DNA from: Halomonas meridiana
GTDB lineage: Bacteria; Pseudomonadota; Gammaproteobacteria; Pseudomonadales; Halomonadaceae
Reading direction: 5' to 3'
Length of the DNA: 64,000 bases
Assembly: GCF_009846525.1 (NCBI RefSeq)
Contig: NZ_CP024621.1
Location: forward strand, 806,001 to 870,000
Each line of letters begins with the position of its first letter. Positions within the stretch are counted from its first letter, which is position 1. Made by a program: the position numbers and the translations under genes. This document shows positions 38,181-47,371 of the stretch, in pieces. Under the pieces are notes generated by a model that worked only from the letters and a program-made list of their open reading frames with translations, searched no databases and had not been told where the DNA came from.

Positions 38181-38926
38181 GCATTTGGGAACGCTGTGAT
38201 GGCACAAGCCATATCGTGCCTATTTCCGGCACGCTGTATCGGTTGGTTGAGAGCCAGGAGCAAGTCGCGACCCTAAGCTACGTCGATACGTTAGAAGAGC
38301 AGGAAATATTGGAAGCACTGCTCGAAACGGCCAAGCCTCCCTATCCTAAGCAGGAGCGCGACCTTCACTACCTGTTAAAAACGCCTTTTCGATATCCGCC
38401 CCTCAAATGGGGGTCTCGGTTTGGCCGTGTCCATGAGCCTAGCATCTTCTACGGTGGGCAAACGATACCGACGACTCTCGCTGAGTCTGCCTACTATCGT
38501 TGGGTGTTTTGGTACTCAATGGAAGGCACGCCAGCGGCGGACTCTCTACGTTCAGAGCACACGCTATTTTCGGTGGGCTACGCCGTTACGAAGGGAGTAA
38601 CACTGAACTCAGAAGTTTTTGCCAAGCATCAAGCAGTGTTAAGGCATCCCGTGGAGTATGCCCCTTGCCAACAAGTAGGCAGCGCCATGCGAGCCGCAGG
38701 AGTAGAAGCGTTCGAATATGCGTCAGCTAGAGACCCTGCGGGCGGCAGCTGTGTAGGTTTGTTCACACCCAGCGCGCTCACCCAACAGCAGCCTGCCGAT
38801 ATGCAGTCGTGGTTTTGTGTTACGACTGCCGATCAAGTCTCCTTCAAGCGCAAAGATGCTGCTGGGGTAACGACCTTTGAACTGAGTGAGTTTCTCTATC
38901 GCGGCGGTTTGCCGTTTCCGGCGTAA
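38177..38926 (+). CDS. RES domain toxin (NAD+-depleting)
   Basis: 249 aa from a GTG overlapping the antitoxin stop. RES-domain features: LYRLVESQ, GSRFGRVHEPSIFYGGQ, TLAESAYYRW and YASARDPAGGSCVGLF, the Arg-Glu-Ser residues that name the family. RES toxins such as MbcT cleave or phosphorolyse NAD+, stopping growth when the antitoxin is lost. All three signature residue types are present, so it is probably active. Type II toxin-antitoxin unit with the upstream Xre gene. Confidence 0.92.
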   Translation: MSIWERCDGTSHIVPISGTLYRLVESQEQVATLSYVDTLEEQEILEALLETAKPPYPKQERDLHYLLKTPFRYPPLKWGSRFGRVHEPSIFYGGQTIPTTLAESAYYRWVFWYSMEGTPAADSLRSEHTLFSVGYAVTKGVTLNSEVFAKHQAVLRHPVEYAPCQQVGSAMRAAGVEAFEYASARDPAGGSCVGLFTPSALTQQQPADMQSWFCVTTADQVSFKRKDAAGVTTFELSEFLYRGGLPFPA

Positions 38927-38961
38927 AGGGTATTGCCCGTCTTGTTTATCCAGGTAAAGCA

Positions 38962-39300
38962 CTAGCTTGGCCAGTGCCATGATCCTGCCTGATAGGCCAA
39001 AGGCCTTGCTGACAGGATGGCGGATTGCGGTAAGTTGTCGATGTGTGCCCTTGGCCGTTGCCAGGGCTGCTCCTCATTGGGAGGCAGCCACTCCAAACGG
39101 TGGCTGACCGCTGGTTCGTCTATTTCCAATACCAACGGCGCCTCTTCATGAGAGAAATACTTGTTGGCTGTATATAAAACCGCCTCTTCTAAATTCAGGT
39201 GTACACAATCGTTTTTGTGGTCATTCCCGCAGCGGGGGACAAAGCCCTGCTGCTGCGTTTGATCCCAGGTAGTGCGACTTACTACTCTGAATAGAGGCAT
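38962..39300 (-). CDS. DUF952-like small protein
   Basis: 112 aa from ATG 39300 (AGGAG 5 nt upstream). Pattern resembles DUF952: an N-terminal strand with TTWDQTQQQGFVP, a segment in which Cys precedes a conserved HLNLEEAVLYTANKYF, and the final RAHIDNLPQSAILSARPL. Function unknown. Convergent with the RES toxin gene, so not part of that unit. Confidence 0.65.
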   Translation of the reverse strand: MPLFRVVSRTTWDQTQQQGFVPRCGNDHKNDCVHLNLEEAVLYTANKYFSHEEAPLVLEIDEPAVSHRLEWLPPNEEQPWQRPRAHIDNLPQSAILSARPLAYQAGSWHWPS

Positions 39301-39347
39301 AAACACTCCTAATACGTTAAGTACTCTTGCTTAGGTTAGCCTGCTTC

Positions 39348-42300
39348 TTAGGTTGTGCTATTAAACTGCGCTTCGGCAAGCCGTTTCGCGCCAGCAAAGT
39401 CTGCTTTTCCTGACCCTAGACGAGGTATCACTTTCACGGTGAGCCAGTCGCTGGGAATCATTAACGCGGGCGTGCCGTGGCTGCGCAGGGCGGTTTTGAG
39501 CGTTTTGGCGTCCAGCGCTGCTTCGCTCAGTAGGACGATGCGCTCGCCTTTGTTTGCATCGGGCAGGCTGACGGCCATCAGCGGTATGTCGGAGTCGTCG
39601 ACGACCGTTCTGACCGCGGCTTCGACGGCGCTGAGGCTGACCATTTCGCCGCCGATTTTGGCAAAACGGGCGTAGCGGTCGATCAGTGTTAAAAAGCCAT
39701 CTTCATCGATAAACCCTTTATCGCCGGTAACGTACCAGCGCTGGCCGTCGAAGCTTTTGAGGGCCTGTTCGGTGCGCTGGGGGTCGTTGAGATAGCCCTG
39801 CATCACCTGCGGCCCGCTAATCACAATCATGCCGGGCTCGTTGGTGGGTAGCTCCTCGCAGCGCTCAGGATCGACGACCTTAATGCTGGTGCCGGGGAGC
39901 GGCATACCCACGGTGCCGGGCTTATTGCCTTTTTGAACCTGCTGGTAGTGAACGCCGACGGCGTCGGGTAGGTTGACGGCCGCCACGGGGGCGGTTTCTG
40001 TCGCGCCGTAGCCTTCATAAATCGCCTTACCGAATTTTTGCGCAAATCCTTCACGTACGCTTTCATCCAGTTTCTCAGCACCGGCCACCACAACACGTAG
40101 GCTTGCCAACATGGCGGGCTGTACCTTTGGGCTACGGTTGAACAGGCGCAGCATGCTGGAGGTGCCGAACATAATGGTGGCTTTATGCTTGGCGACCGCA
40201 TTGGCAACACCTGGGGCATCGGTGGGGTCGGCGTGACTGACCAGCGGCAGCCCTTCGATCAATGGCAGTAACTGGGTGACGGTAAAGCCGAACGCGTGAA
40301 AGAGCGGCAGAGAAGCCATGACCACATCGTCGTGCTGGGTATTGAGTACGTCGGAGGTCTGTTTGATATTCGCCATCAGGTTGCGGTGGCTCAGCATCAC
40401 GCCCTTGGGCTGGCCTTCGCTGCCGCTGGAGAACAGAATGGCCGCCGTGGCGTCCGCATCCCGTCCATAGCAGAACAGCGCTTGTAACAACCAAGCGGGC
40501 AGCAGGCGCACGGCAAGAAACGTAGTGACGCGCTCAAACCGGGAGATACCCGCCTGTAGATCTTCCAAATAGATCACCTGCTTGCCTTCCAGCAGCGATT
40601 CCACTGCCAGTCCCCGTTGGCTCAGCTTTTCCACAAAGCGGCGCGAGGTGACGACGGTGCGAATATCGGCTTGCTGCAGCGCAGAGGCAAGGGCATCTTG
40701 GCTGGCGGTGTAGTTCAAGTTCACCAGCGTTTTACCTGCGAGCAGTGTGGCCATATTGGCCATTACCCCAGCAGTGCTGGTAGGCAGCAGAAGGCCAAGC
40801 GTCGATTCGTTGAGGCTGCGGTGGCGAAAACGCTTGGCGAGCAGCAGGCTAGCGGTGAGCGCTTGGCCTGCGTTGAGTGGGCGGTTCAAGGTGTCGGCCA
40901 GCGCTGGGGCGCTTGGGCTGCGTTTGACACTGTTGATCCAGGCCTCAGGTAGCGAAGGCAGCTCCTCCATGGCGTGTTGCCACGAGTGGGTCGCCTGCTC
41001 GAAAATGCGCCGTTTGAGTACGTCGGCGGGGGTGTCTTTGGGCAGCGGTTTGCCAAAGGCAACTACCACAGAGCGGTGCAGCGGCGCATTGCGTAGCTCC
41101 TTGAGTTTGCTAGACGAGCGGGAGAATTGGCTGCCCCACAGGCCACGCAGGTAAAAAGGCACGATGCGCACGTCTGGGTGGGCGTGTTTGCAGGCGCGCT
41201 CGTAGCCTCGGCGTAGCTCGCCCAGCTGGCCGTTGCGGCTAATCGCTCCTTCGGGAAACAGGCAAACCACTTCCCCTGCGTTGAGCTGCTCGGCCACGGC
41301 GGCCAGCGCGTTTTCGGCCCCAGCGCCGCGCTCAATGGGAATGCAGCCCAGCGCTTTAAAGAACCAGCGTAGGTACCAGCGCTGGTAGATGTTTTTCAGC
41401 ATCACGAATCTTACCGGGCGCGGGCTGGCAATTTGCACCATCGCCCAGTCTACCCAGCTAATGTGGTTGCCCAGCAGCAGCACGCCGCCTTGGGCGGGCA
41501 GGTTTTCTAGCCCGTGAACGTCTACGCGGTAACGGCGGGTAAGCAGGAAGCTGAGAATGAAGCGCACTAAGCTTTGGGGCAGTTTGAAAATGGTGTAGCC
41601 ACCGCCCACCATCGCCACGCTGGCGACTAACAGCAGCAGGTAGTGGCTATCTACCCCCGCCAGCGCGAACAGCGCAGTGAGCACCAAAAAGCCCAGCATC
41701 GACAGGTTTTGGATCCAGTTATTGGCGGCCAGCACGGTGCCTAGCTCGTGATCCGCCGCATGAAACTGGATCAATGCGTTGAGCGGCACGATAAATAGCC
41801 CGCCCATCATGCCGATGAACACAAAGTTGAGCGCTTGGCTGGTGGGCGTGGTGAGGAGAGGAAGGCACCAAAGTCCGACGGCGACACCGACAGCACCCAG
41901 CGGAATTAACCCGGTTTCAATACGGTTGCGGGAGAGCTTGCTGGCTAACAGCGAGCCGAGAGCAATACCGATACCGCTGGCGGCGAGAATGGCTTGCAGC
42001 ACCAGCGTGTTCTCAATGCTGAGCGCCTCTTTGGCATAGGCGGGAAAAGCGGCTAGCAGCACTTGCCCCACCGACCAGAACGTCGCCAGCCCAATGATGG
42101 AGAGCCGCAGTACCGGCTGGCGGGCAAGAATGCGTAGATTCTCTTTTAACGCAGTGCCGCTGCGGTAGCGTGCCCAGGTGAGCGGGGTAGCCGCAGGCTG
42201 TGCTTCATCCAGTGGGAGCCGATAAAGGGCGACGACCTGAAGGCCGCTGTTAAGCACCAGTAGCCAGCCCAGCGGGGCGATATGGCGCAGCAGGTCGCTT

Positions 42301-42818
42301 GGCGTGCTGGCGCTGGGGGTGACCCAGTGTTCAAACAGGGCGGTAAACGCCACCGTGCCGGCCAAGATCGCGCCAATGGTAACCGCCTGCACTAGCCCGT
42401 TGGCTTCGGCTAGCCGGGGTTTACCAAACAGCCCTTTCACTAGGCCGTACTTGGCGGGTGAGTAGAATGCAGACTGAATAGCCAGCAGCAGCGTCATCGC
42501 AAAAGCGAGCCAGAACCAGCCTTGATAATAAGCGGCCGTGATCCCCAGCGATACCGCCACCGCCGCCCAGGCGGAGAGCCTTAGCACACGTACTTTGGGA
42601 GTGCTGTCGGCAATATGGCCTGCTGGGCTGAAGAGGAGAATAAACGGCAGCAGAATCAGCCCATTCACTAGGGCGGTAAGCACGACCTGGGTCGCGCCAT
42701 CGTAGCTTTTGAAAATCGTATTCTGAATGACGATTTTGTGCCCGAGATCTACGAAGGCATTGAGAAAGATGGCCATCAAGTAGGGCCAAGCGCCCGCGAT
42801 GCGCAGCAAAGGTTGCAT
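39348..42818 (-). CDS. aas: LplT-PlsC-acyl-ACP synthetase triple fusion (Aas-type phospholipid recycling)
   Basis: 1156 aa from ATG 42818. Residues ~1-425 are an MFS transporter like the lysophospholipid flippase LplT. Residues ~430-640 are a PlsC acyltransferase with the HX4D motif (GNHISWVDW) and FPEGAIS. Residues ~650-1150 are an AMP-forming acyl ligase with SSGSEGQPKGVMLSHRN, YGATETAPV and YVTGDKGFIDEDGFL. In E. coli LplT and Aas are two proteins that import and re-acylate lyso-phosphatidylethanolamine; here they are one chain. Divergent from an HTH gene 134 bp away. Confidence 0.93.
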   Translation of the reverse strand: MQPLLRIAGAWPYLMAIFLNAFVDLGHKIVIQNTIFKSYDGATQVVLTALVNGLILLPFILLFSPAGHIADSTPKVRVLRLSAWAAVAVSLGITAAYYQGWFWLAFAMTLLLAIQSAFYSPAKYGLVKGLFGKPRLAEANGLVQAVTIGAILAGTVAFTALFEHWVTPSASTPSDLLRHIAPLGWLLVLNSGLQVVALYRLPLDEAQPAATPLTWARYRSGTALKENLRILARQPVLRLSIIGLATFWSVGQVLLAAFPAYAKEALSIENTLVLQAILAASGIGIALGSLLASKLSRNRIETGLIPLGAVGVAVGLWCLPLLTTPTSQALNFVFIGMMGGLFIVPLNALIQFHAADHELGTVLAANNWIQNLSMLGFLVLTALFALAGVDSHYLLLLVASVAMVGGGYTIFKLPQSLVRFILSFLLTRRYRVDVHGLENLPAQGGVLLLGNHISWVDWAMVQIASPRPVRFVMLKNIYQRWYLRWFFKALGCIPIERGAGAENALAAVAEQLNAGEVVCLFPEGAISRNGQLGELRRGYERACKHAHPDVRIVPFYLRGLWGSQFSRSSSKLKELRNAPLHRSVVVAFGKPLPKDTPADVLKRRIFEQATHSWQHAMEELPSLPEAWINSVKRSPSAPALADTLNRPLNAGQALTASLLLAKRFRHRSLNESTLGLLLPTSTAGVMANMATLLAGKTLVNLNYTASQDALASALQQADIRTVVTSRRFVEKLSQRGLAVESLLEGKQVIYLEDLQAGISRFERVTTFLAVRLLPAWLLQALFCYGRDADATAAILFSSGSEGQPKGVMLSHRNLMANIKQTSDVLNTQHDDVVMASLPLFHAFGFTVTQLLPLIEGLPLVSHADPTDAPGVANAVAKHKATIMFGTSSMLRLFNRSPKVQPAMLASLRVVVAGAEKLDESVREGFAQKFGKAIYEGYGATETAPVAAVNLPDAVGVHYQQVQKGNKPGTVGMPLPGTSIKVVDPERCEELPTNEPGMIVISGPQVMQGYLNDPQRTEQALKSFDGQRWYVTGDKGFIDEDGFLTLIDRYARFAKIGGEMVSLSAVEAAVRTVVDDSDIPLMAVSLPDANKGERIVLLSEAALDAKTLKTALRSHGTPALMIPSDWLTVKVIPRLGSGKADFAGAKRLAEAQFNSTT

Positions 42819-42952
42819 GGTGTGTCGCCTTAGTCGCCGAAAGTTAACGCACTGTCGGCAAACGGGGTGAGTGTTGCAACGCTCACCGTTCAAGTTGAGT
42901 TATATAGGCTTTCCGGTATCGTTATACGCTACTTTTAAGCGTCGGAGGCCCT

Positions 42953-43723
42953 GTGAGCCAAACAAGTGCGCTGGTCGATACGCTGAAGCGCCAACTGCGC
43001 GCCCAAGGCTACACGTATGCCGATGTGGCCCGCTGGCTTGGGCTTAGCGAAGCCTCGGTGAAGCGGCTATTCGCCAATAAGCACGTTACCTTAGAGCGCC
43101 TAGAGGTGATTTGCGACCAGCTTAACCTGGAATTCGCCGAATTGATCAGCGCCATGCAGGCCGACGAGCAGCGGGTGCAGGAGCTGACCCGAGCGCAAGA
43201 GCAGCGTATCGTCGATGACCGCGAGTTGTTTTTGGTCGCGGTGTGCGTGATTAACGGCTACCGCTTCGAAGAGATTCACCACCAGTATCGGCTGAGCGAG
43301 GCGCAGTGTATTCGCCATCTGATCACGCTTGAGCAGTTAAAGCTGATCGAACTTTTGCCGGGTAATCGTATTCGCCAGCGCGTGGCGGCTAATTTCCGCT
43401 GGCGTCCTGGCGGGCCGATTCAGCAGTTTTTCCAGCAGCATATTGCCACCGAGTTTTTCCAGTCGCGCTTTGATAGCGACACCGAAAAGCTCATGGTGTT
43501 GAATGGCCTGCTTTCCCAGGCAGGCAGCGCCGAATGGCAGCAAATCATGCAGCGCCTGGCGAACGAGTTTCACTCCCTATGCGAACGGGAAAGCAGCCTG
43601 CCCCTTCATCAGCGCTTCGGCACCACCTCGGTGCTGGCGGTTCGCCAGTGGCAATCCACGCTGTTTAAAGACGTGTCCCGCGCTTCCATGCCCAACAAAC
43701 GCCCCAACGAGACTTCTTTGTGA
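42953..43723 (+). CDS. Xre-type HTH transcriptional regulator
   Basis: 256 aa from a GTG with CGGAGG 5 nt upstream. N-terminal HTH (YADVARWLGLSEASVKRLFANKHVTLERLEVICDQLNLEFAEL); the C-terminal ~180 residues are helical without a recognised ligand domain. Divergent from the aas fusion and overlapping rlmA by 4 nt, so it may regulate either. The conserved pairing of such an HTH gene with lipid or rRNA genes is not established here. Confidence 0.8.
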   Translation: MSQTSALVDTLKRQLRAQGYTYADVARWLGLSEASVKRLFANKHVTLERLEVICDQLNLEFAELISAMQADEQRVQELTRAQEQRIVDDRELFLVAVCVINGYRFEEIHHQYRLSEAQCIRHLITLEQLKLIELLPGNRIRQRVAANFRWRPGGPIQQFFQQHIATEFFQSRFDSDTEKLMVLNGLLSQAGSAEWQQIMQRLANEFHSLCERESSLPLHQRFGTTSVLAVRQWQSTLFKDVSRASMPNKRPNETSL

Positions 43724-44577
43724 TCCATCGTACCCCTTTTCAGGCCCTGGCCTGCCCGTTAGACGGCGAACCGCTCCATTTGGAAGGCGGCACGTGGCGG
43801 TGTGCCTCAAACCACAGTTTCGATGTGGCGAAACAGGGCTATATCAACCTGCTACCTGTACAGCAGAAACGCTCCACCGACCCTGGTGACAGCAAAGCCA
43901 TGGTGGCCGCACGCCAGCGCTTTTTGGCGGCGGGTGACTATGCGTCCATTGCAAAGGCGCTTAGCCAGGCGGTGATGCGCCACTGTGAGCAGCCAGACAC
44001 GTACAGCTGCCTGGATGCAGGCTGTGGCGAGGGTTACTACCTGCGCCAACTGGCCCAATACATGCCCGAGTTGCAGGCGCTGTCACTGATGGGGCTGGAT
44101 ATCTCGAAGTGGGCAGTGCAGTCGGCGGCGAAGCAAGACGATAAGCGGGCTCCCATAAGCCGTTGGGTCGTGGGCAGTAACGCCCAATTGCCGGTGCAGT
44201 CGGCAACGCTGGATAGCGTGCTGTGTATGTTTGGCTTTCCGGTGTATAGCGAGTTTGCACGTGTGCTTAAGCCGGGCGGGCAGTTGCTGCAAGTAGAAGC
44301 GGGGCCGGAGCACCTGCGCGAGCTACGGGAAATTATTTATCCCACCCTAAAGCCTGCGCGTGAGAGAGCGCCTGATGTGCCGGATGGTTTTAAGCACCTC
44401 GCCTTGGAGCAAATCCGCTACTCTATCGCGCTGGAAGGAGCGGAGGCTATCGGTGATCTACTGACCATGACACCGCATTTATATCGCGCCAGTGCGGAGG
44501 GGCGCGAGCGAGCAGCTAACTTGGAGCAGCTCACGCTGACTATTGATGCTCAGCTGATCGTATGGGAGAGGATTTAA
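43720..44577 (+). CDS. rlmA: 23S rRNA (guanine-745-N1)-methyltransferase type protein
   Basis: 285 aa. Matches RlmA along its length: FDVAKQGYINLLPVQQKRSTDPGDSKAMV, SAM-binding LDAGCGEGYY and the LTMTPHLYRA segment. In E. coli RlmA the N-terminal zinc ribbon starts CPLC; here it is CPLDGEP, with only later Cys and His retained. One zinc ligand is therefore missing, and the ribbon may be degenerate. Starts at GTG 43720 overlapping the upstream stop (GTGA). Methylates G745 (or G748) of 23S rRNA by family. Confidence 0.9.
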   Translation: MIHRTPFQALACPLDGEPLHLEGGTWRCASNHSFDVAKQGYINLLPVQQKRSTDPGDSKAMVAARQRFLAAGDYASIAKALSQAVMRHCEQPDTYSCLDAGCGEGYYLRQLAQYMPELQALSLMGLDISKWAVQSAAKQDDKRAPISRWVVGSNAQLPVQSATLDSVLCMFGFPVYSEFARVLKPGGQLLQVEAGPEHLRELREIIYPTLKPARERAPDVPDGFKHLALEQIRYSIALEGAEAIGDLLTMTPHLYRASAEGRERAANLEQLTLTIDAQLIVWERI

Positions 44578-44587
44578 TACCCAAACG

Positions 44588-44620
44588 CAGAAAGGCCCGC
44601 CGAGGCGGGCCTTTCTGTTT
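44588..44620 (+). terminator. Rho-independent terminator after rlmA
   Basis: Long stem cagaaaggcccgcc pairing with ggcgggcctttctg followed by a short T-run. Also symmetrical enough to act on the opposite strand. Confidence 0.75.
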
Positions 44621-44684
44621 GAACCGTTCACCTGATGGGTGAGGGTTCTAGCAAATTTTTCAGTGCTATCGAGGACGATAGGAC

Positions 44685-44891
44685 TTAGGAGATTTGCTTG
44701 ATGTTAGAAGCCTGAAGGCCTTTTTTACCCTGGGTAACGTCGAAAGAGACGTTAGCGCCTTCCTGAAGGGTTTTGAAGCCGTCAGACTGAATTTCAGAGA
44801 AGTGTGCAAACAGGTCGTCGCCGCCGTCAGAAGGAGCGATGAAACCGAAGCCTTTAGTGTCGTTAAACCATTTAACTGTGCCAGTTGCCAT
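44685..44891 (-). CDS. Cold-shock protein (CspA family)
   Basis: 68-aa single cold-shock domain. RNP1 KGFGFI and RNP2 DLFAHF are intact, and the chain starts [10 protein letters not shown]. Nucleic-acid chaperone. AAGGA 9 nt upstream of the ATG. The ~215 bp upstream is gene-free on this strand and could be the long structured leader usual for csp genes; I see no recognisable cold box. Confidence 0.96.
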   Translation of the reverse strand: MATGTVKWFNDTKGFGFIAPSDGGDDLFAHFSEIQSDGFKTLQEGANVSFDVTQGKKGLQASNIKQIS

Positions 44892-45109
44892 TGTGTAGAT
44901 CCTTTCGCGCTAATGCGCCGTAATAAAATTCCTGGTATTACCCAGATGAAGTAGCGGGTGAAACAAGGAATACAATATCAGGCTGCCGAAAAAGATCGTA
45001 CGCTTCTGAAACCATGCTGCTTGCTAACCAACTGACGCTACAGTGTCATGCTTCTGGGGCTAGGTCAAAGCCTTTCGCGTTTATTTTCTGACTGCCCGCC
45101 GGCCACGGA

Positions 45110-45325
45110 TTACTTCCAGCCCATTTTCCAAAGGCTGTCATCTTTGAGCGCTTGCCATGGCAGCGTGCTCTCTCGGTGGGAGTGAACCGCTTCGAGCACG
45201 ACATCCACGACGTTCTCCTCTTCATCGCGGAGCAGTTGCGTCACGATGAAGTGCTTCTCCTTATGGCGTGGCGTTACGGCTGTCCATTTGCTGTGGTGTA
45301 GCTTGTTAGGGTTGATGTTATTCAT
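45110..45325 (-). CDS. TIGR02450-type Trp-rich small protein
   Basis: 71 aa from ATG 45325. Contains NPNKLHHSKWTAVTPRHKEKHF followed by a strand, VVLEAVHSHRE, and a C-terminal WKMGWK. This is the small Trp-rich family found in marine and halophilic gammaproteobacteria. No known function. An upstream in-frame start would add 21 residues of different character and is not used. Confidence 0.82.
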   Translation of the reverse strand: MNNINPNKLHHSKWTAVTPRHKEKHFIVTQLLRDEEENVVDVVLEAVHSHRESTLPWQALKDDSLWKMGWK

Positions 45326-45513
45326 CGAGACTCCAGTTAGGTAAGCAGAGCGGCAACGTTGGCGAAGGGGGCCTATGATAGTCGTCATAAAGGGCGTGTT
45401 AAGCTATTTCATTGGCGTGAGAGGGCTCACCCGACGCTCCCTCTGTTTCGGTAACCAATAGTGATGTTTCATGCCATGGTTGGTTCCACGGATTTACATC
45501 GACAGGACATTCA

Positions 45514-46779
45514 ATGACATATCTCTGGAAGCGCTATCTTCAAGCATCGCTCATCCTCCGCGTCACCGTTGCGCTGGTACTGGGCGTGCTGGTGGGCATC
45601 GTGGGCGGTGACGAGGTGGCCGTGTGGCTAGCTCCCTTGGGGGATTTGCTGCTTCGGCTACTGACGTTTCTGATCGTCCCGATCGTGCTGTTCACTCTCA
45701 TGGTGGGGGTGAACCAATCACGGGAAGGCAGTGCCGGCCGCGTGGGCGGCAAGGTGTTCCTTTACTACTTAGGCTCTTCGGCGCTGGCCATTACGGTGGG
45801 GCTGTCCGTTGCCACGCTGTTCAGCCCGGGCAGCGGCATGACGCTCAGCGACAGCGCGAGTTTTTCAGTGCCAGACAACCCAGGCGTGGTCGATGCGCTG
45901 CTCAATATCGTGCCGGGCAATATCGTGGCCGCCTTTGCCGAACTCAATATGCTGGGCATCATCTTTACCGCGCTGGTGTTCGGGATTGCGCTGTTGAAAA
46001 TGCGCCAATCCGAGCAGCAGCACGCGCTTGGCGAGCAGCTTTATCAAGTTATCGAAGGATTAAACGAGGTCACCCTGAAAGTGATGTCGGGGGTGCTGCA
46101 TTTCGTGCCCATTGGCGTCTTTGCCATCGTTGCTGAAACGGTGAGTCAGCAGGGGATGGAAACGCTTCTTTCGCTGGGTGACATGGTGATGGTGCTGTAC
46201 ATCGCGCTCGGCGCACAGCTGTTGATCTACTGCGCGGTGATGCTGCTGTTTGGCGTGAAATTACGCAGCTTTTTTGGTGAGGCGCGAACGCCGATGGCCA
46301 CTGCCTTCGCCACGCAAAGCAGCTCCGGTACGCTGCCCATCACGATCAATGCTGCGCAGCGGTTGGGCATCCCGAAAAGCATTTATGGCTTTAGCCTGCC
46401 CCTGGGAGCAACGCTCAATATGGACGGTGCCGCGATCCGTATTGCCATTTCAGCGGTGTTTGCCGCCAACGTGATTGGCGCGCCTCTGGACTTGATGAGC
46501 ATGGTGCAGATCGTGCTGATCGGCACGCTGGTCACGGTAGGCACGGCCGGGGTGCCGGGGGCGGGCATCATCATGATCGCCACCGTGTTTGCCCAAGTAG
46601 GCCTGCCCATCGAAACCGTGGCGCTACTCACCGCCATTGATGCCCTGGTAGGCATGGGGGCAACGGCGCTGAATGTCACGGGAGACTTGGTCGGCACGAC
46701 CGTGATTGCCCGAAGTGAAGGGCATACGCTGGCTGAAGCGCCTGATGAAGAAGGCGGCCACGCGGTGGAGAACGCTTGA
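45514..46779 (+). CDS. Dicarboxylate/amino-acid:cation symporter (DAACS, GltP/GltT-like)
   Basis: 421 aa. Family signatures in order: LTFLIVPIVLFTLMVGV, the serine-rich re-entrant loop QSSSGTLP, and the substrate-site segment LPLGATLNMDGAAI. The second hairpin is GTAGVPGAGIIM and the final domain ALVGMGATALNVTGDL. Eight helices plus two re-entrant loops. Na+- or H+-driven uptake of glutamate, aspartate or C4-dicarboxylates; the residue pattern does not settle which. Followed closely by a deaminase gene, perhaps one transcript. Confidence 0.93.
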   Translation: MTYLWKRYLQASLILRVTVALVLGVLVGIVGGDEVAVWLAPLGDLLLRLLTFLIVPIVLFTLMVGVNQSREGSAGRVGGKVFLYYLGSSALAITVGLSVATLFSPGSGMTLSDSASFSVPDNPGVVDALLNIVPGNIVAAFAELNMLGIIFTALVFGIALLKMRQSEQQHALGEQLYQVIEGLNEVTLKVMSGVLHFVPIGVFAIVAETVSQQGMETLLSLGDMVMVLYIALGAQLLIYCAVMLLFGVKLRSFFGEARTPMATAFATQSSSGTLPITINAAQRLGIPKSIYGFSLPLGATLNMDGAAIRIAISAVFAANVIGAPLDLMSMVQIVLIGTLVTVGTAGVPGAGIIMIATVFAQVGLPIETVALLTAIDALVGMGATALNVTGDLVGTTVIARSEGHTLAEAPDEEGGHAVENA

Positions 46780-46806
46780 TTTGCGTTGGAGCGATAGGAG
46801 GAAGCC

Positions 46807-47283
46807 ATGATTCACGATCATGAGTACCGCTACCTGGAACGCGCCGTGGCGCTGGCCGAAGAGGCGCTCAATGCCGGTGATGAACCCTTTGGCAGCGTAT
46901 TAGTCAGCGCCCAGGGCGAGATACTGGCGGAAGACCGCAACCGTATTGCCGGAGGCGACGCCACGCAGCACCCTGAGTTTGCGTTAGCCCGCTGGGCAGC
47001 CAATCACCTATCACCAGAAGCGCGTGCGGCCGCCACGGTGTATACCTCGGGTGAGCACTGCCCCATGTGTGCGGCGGCCCATGGCTGGGTAGGGCTGGGG
47101 CGGATCGTTTACGTCAGCTCGACCAAGCAGCTAGGGCAGTGGTTGGCAGAGTGGGGCGTAGCACCGCCGCCAGTGGCTACGCTACCGATCAACGACGTGG
47201 TGCCAGGGCTTGAGGTAGATGGCCCGGTACCTGGGTTGGACGAGCAAGTACACGCGTTGCATCGACGCCTGCACGGCAAGTAG
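46807..47283 (+). CDS. Nucleoside/cytidine deaminase-family protein
   Basis: 158 aa with the zinc deaminase motifs. The first is HPEFALARWA (HxE, with Pro in place of the usual Ala) and the second HCPMCAAAHGWV (PCxxC). The N-terminal ALNAGDEPFGSVLV fits the guanine/nucleoside deaminase group rather than tRNA-specific TadA. The C-terminal part (YVSSTKQL, GLDEQVHALHRRL) is typical for this subgroup. AGGAGG 6 nt before ATG. Substrate unknown. Confidence 0.85.
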   Translation: MIHDHEYRYLERAVALAEEALNAGDEPFGSVLVSAQGEILAEDRNRIAGGDATQHPEFALARWAANHLSPEARAAATVYTSGEHCPMCAAAHGWVGLGRIVYVSSTKQLGQWLAEWGVAPPPVATLPINDVVPGLEVDGPVPGLDEQVHALHRRLHGK

Positions 47284-47310
47284 CTACGCCGTTTCAACCA
47301 GAGTTAAACG

Positions 47311-47345
47311 AAAACGCCGCCTTGCGCAATGCAAGGCGGCGTTTG
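47311..47345. terminator. Bidirectional terminator
   Basis: 14-bp perfect stem aaacgccgccttgc / gcaaggcggcgttt with a 5-nt loop, flanked by A-run and T-run. Serves the deaminase gene (+) and the YqaE gene (-). Confidence 0.85.
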
Positions 47346-47371
47346 TTAAACTGATCACGCAATGAGAGAGG

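Noticed and set aside
44892..45109. Cold-shock leader element in front of the csp gene
   Set aside because: The region is gene-free, but I could not find a recognisable cold box or stable structure, so no feature is claimed.
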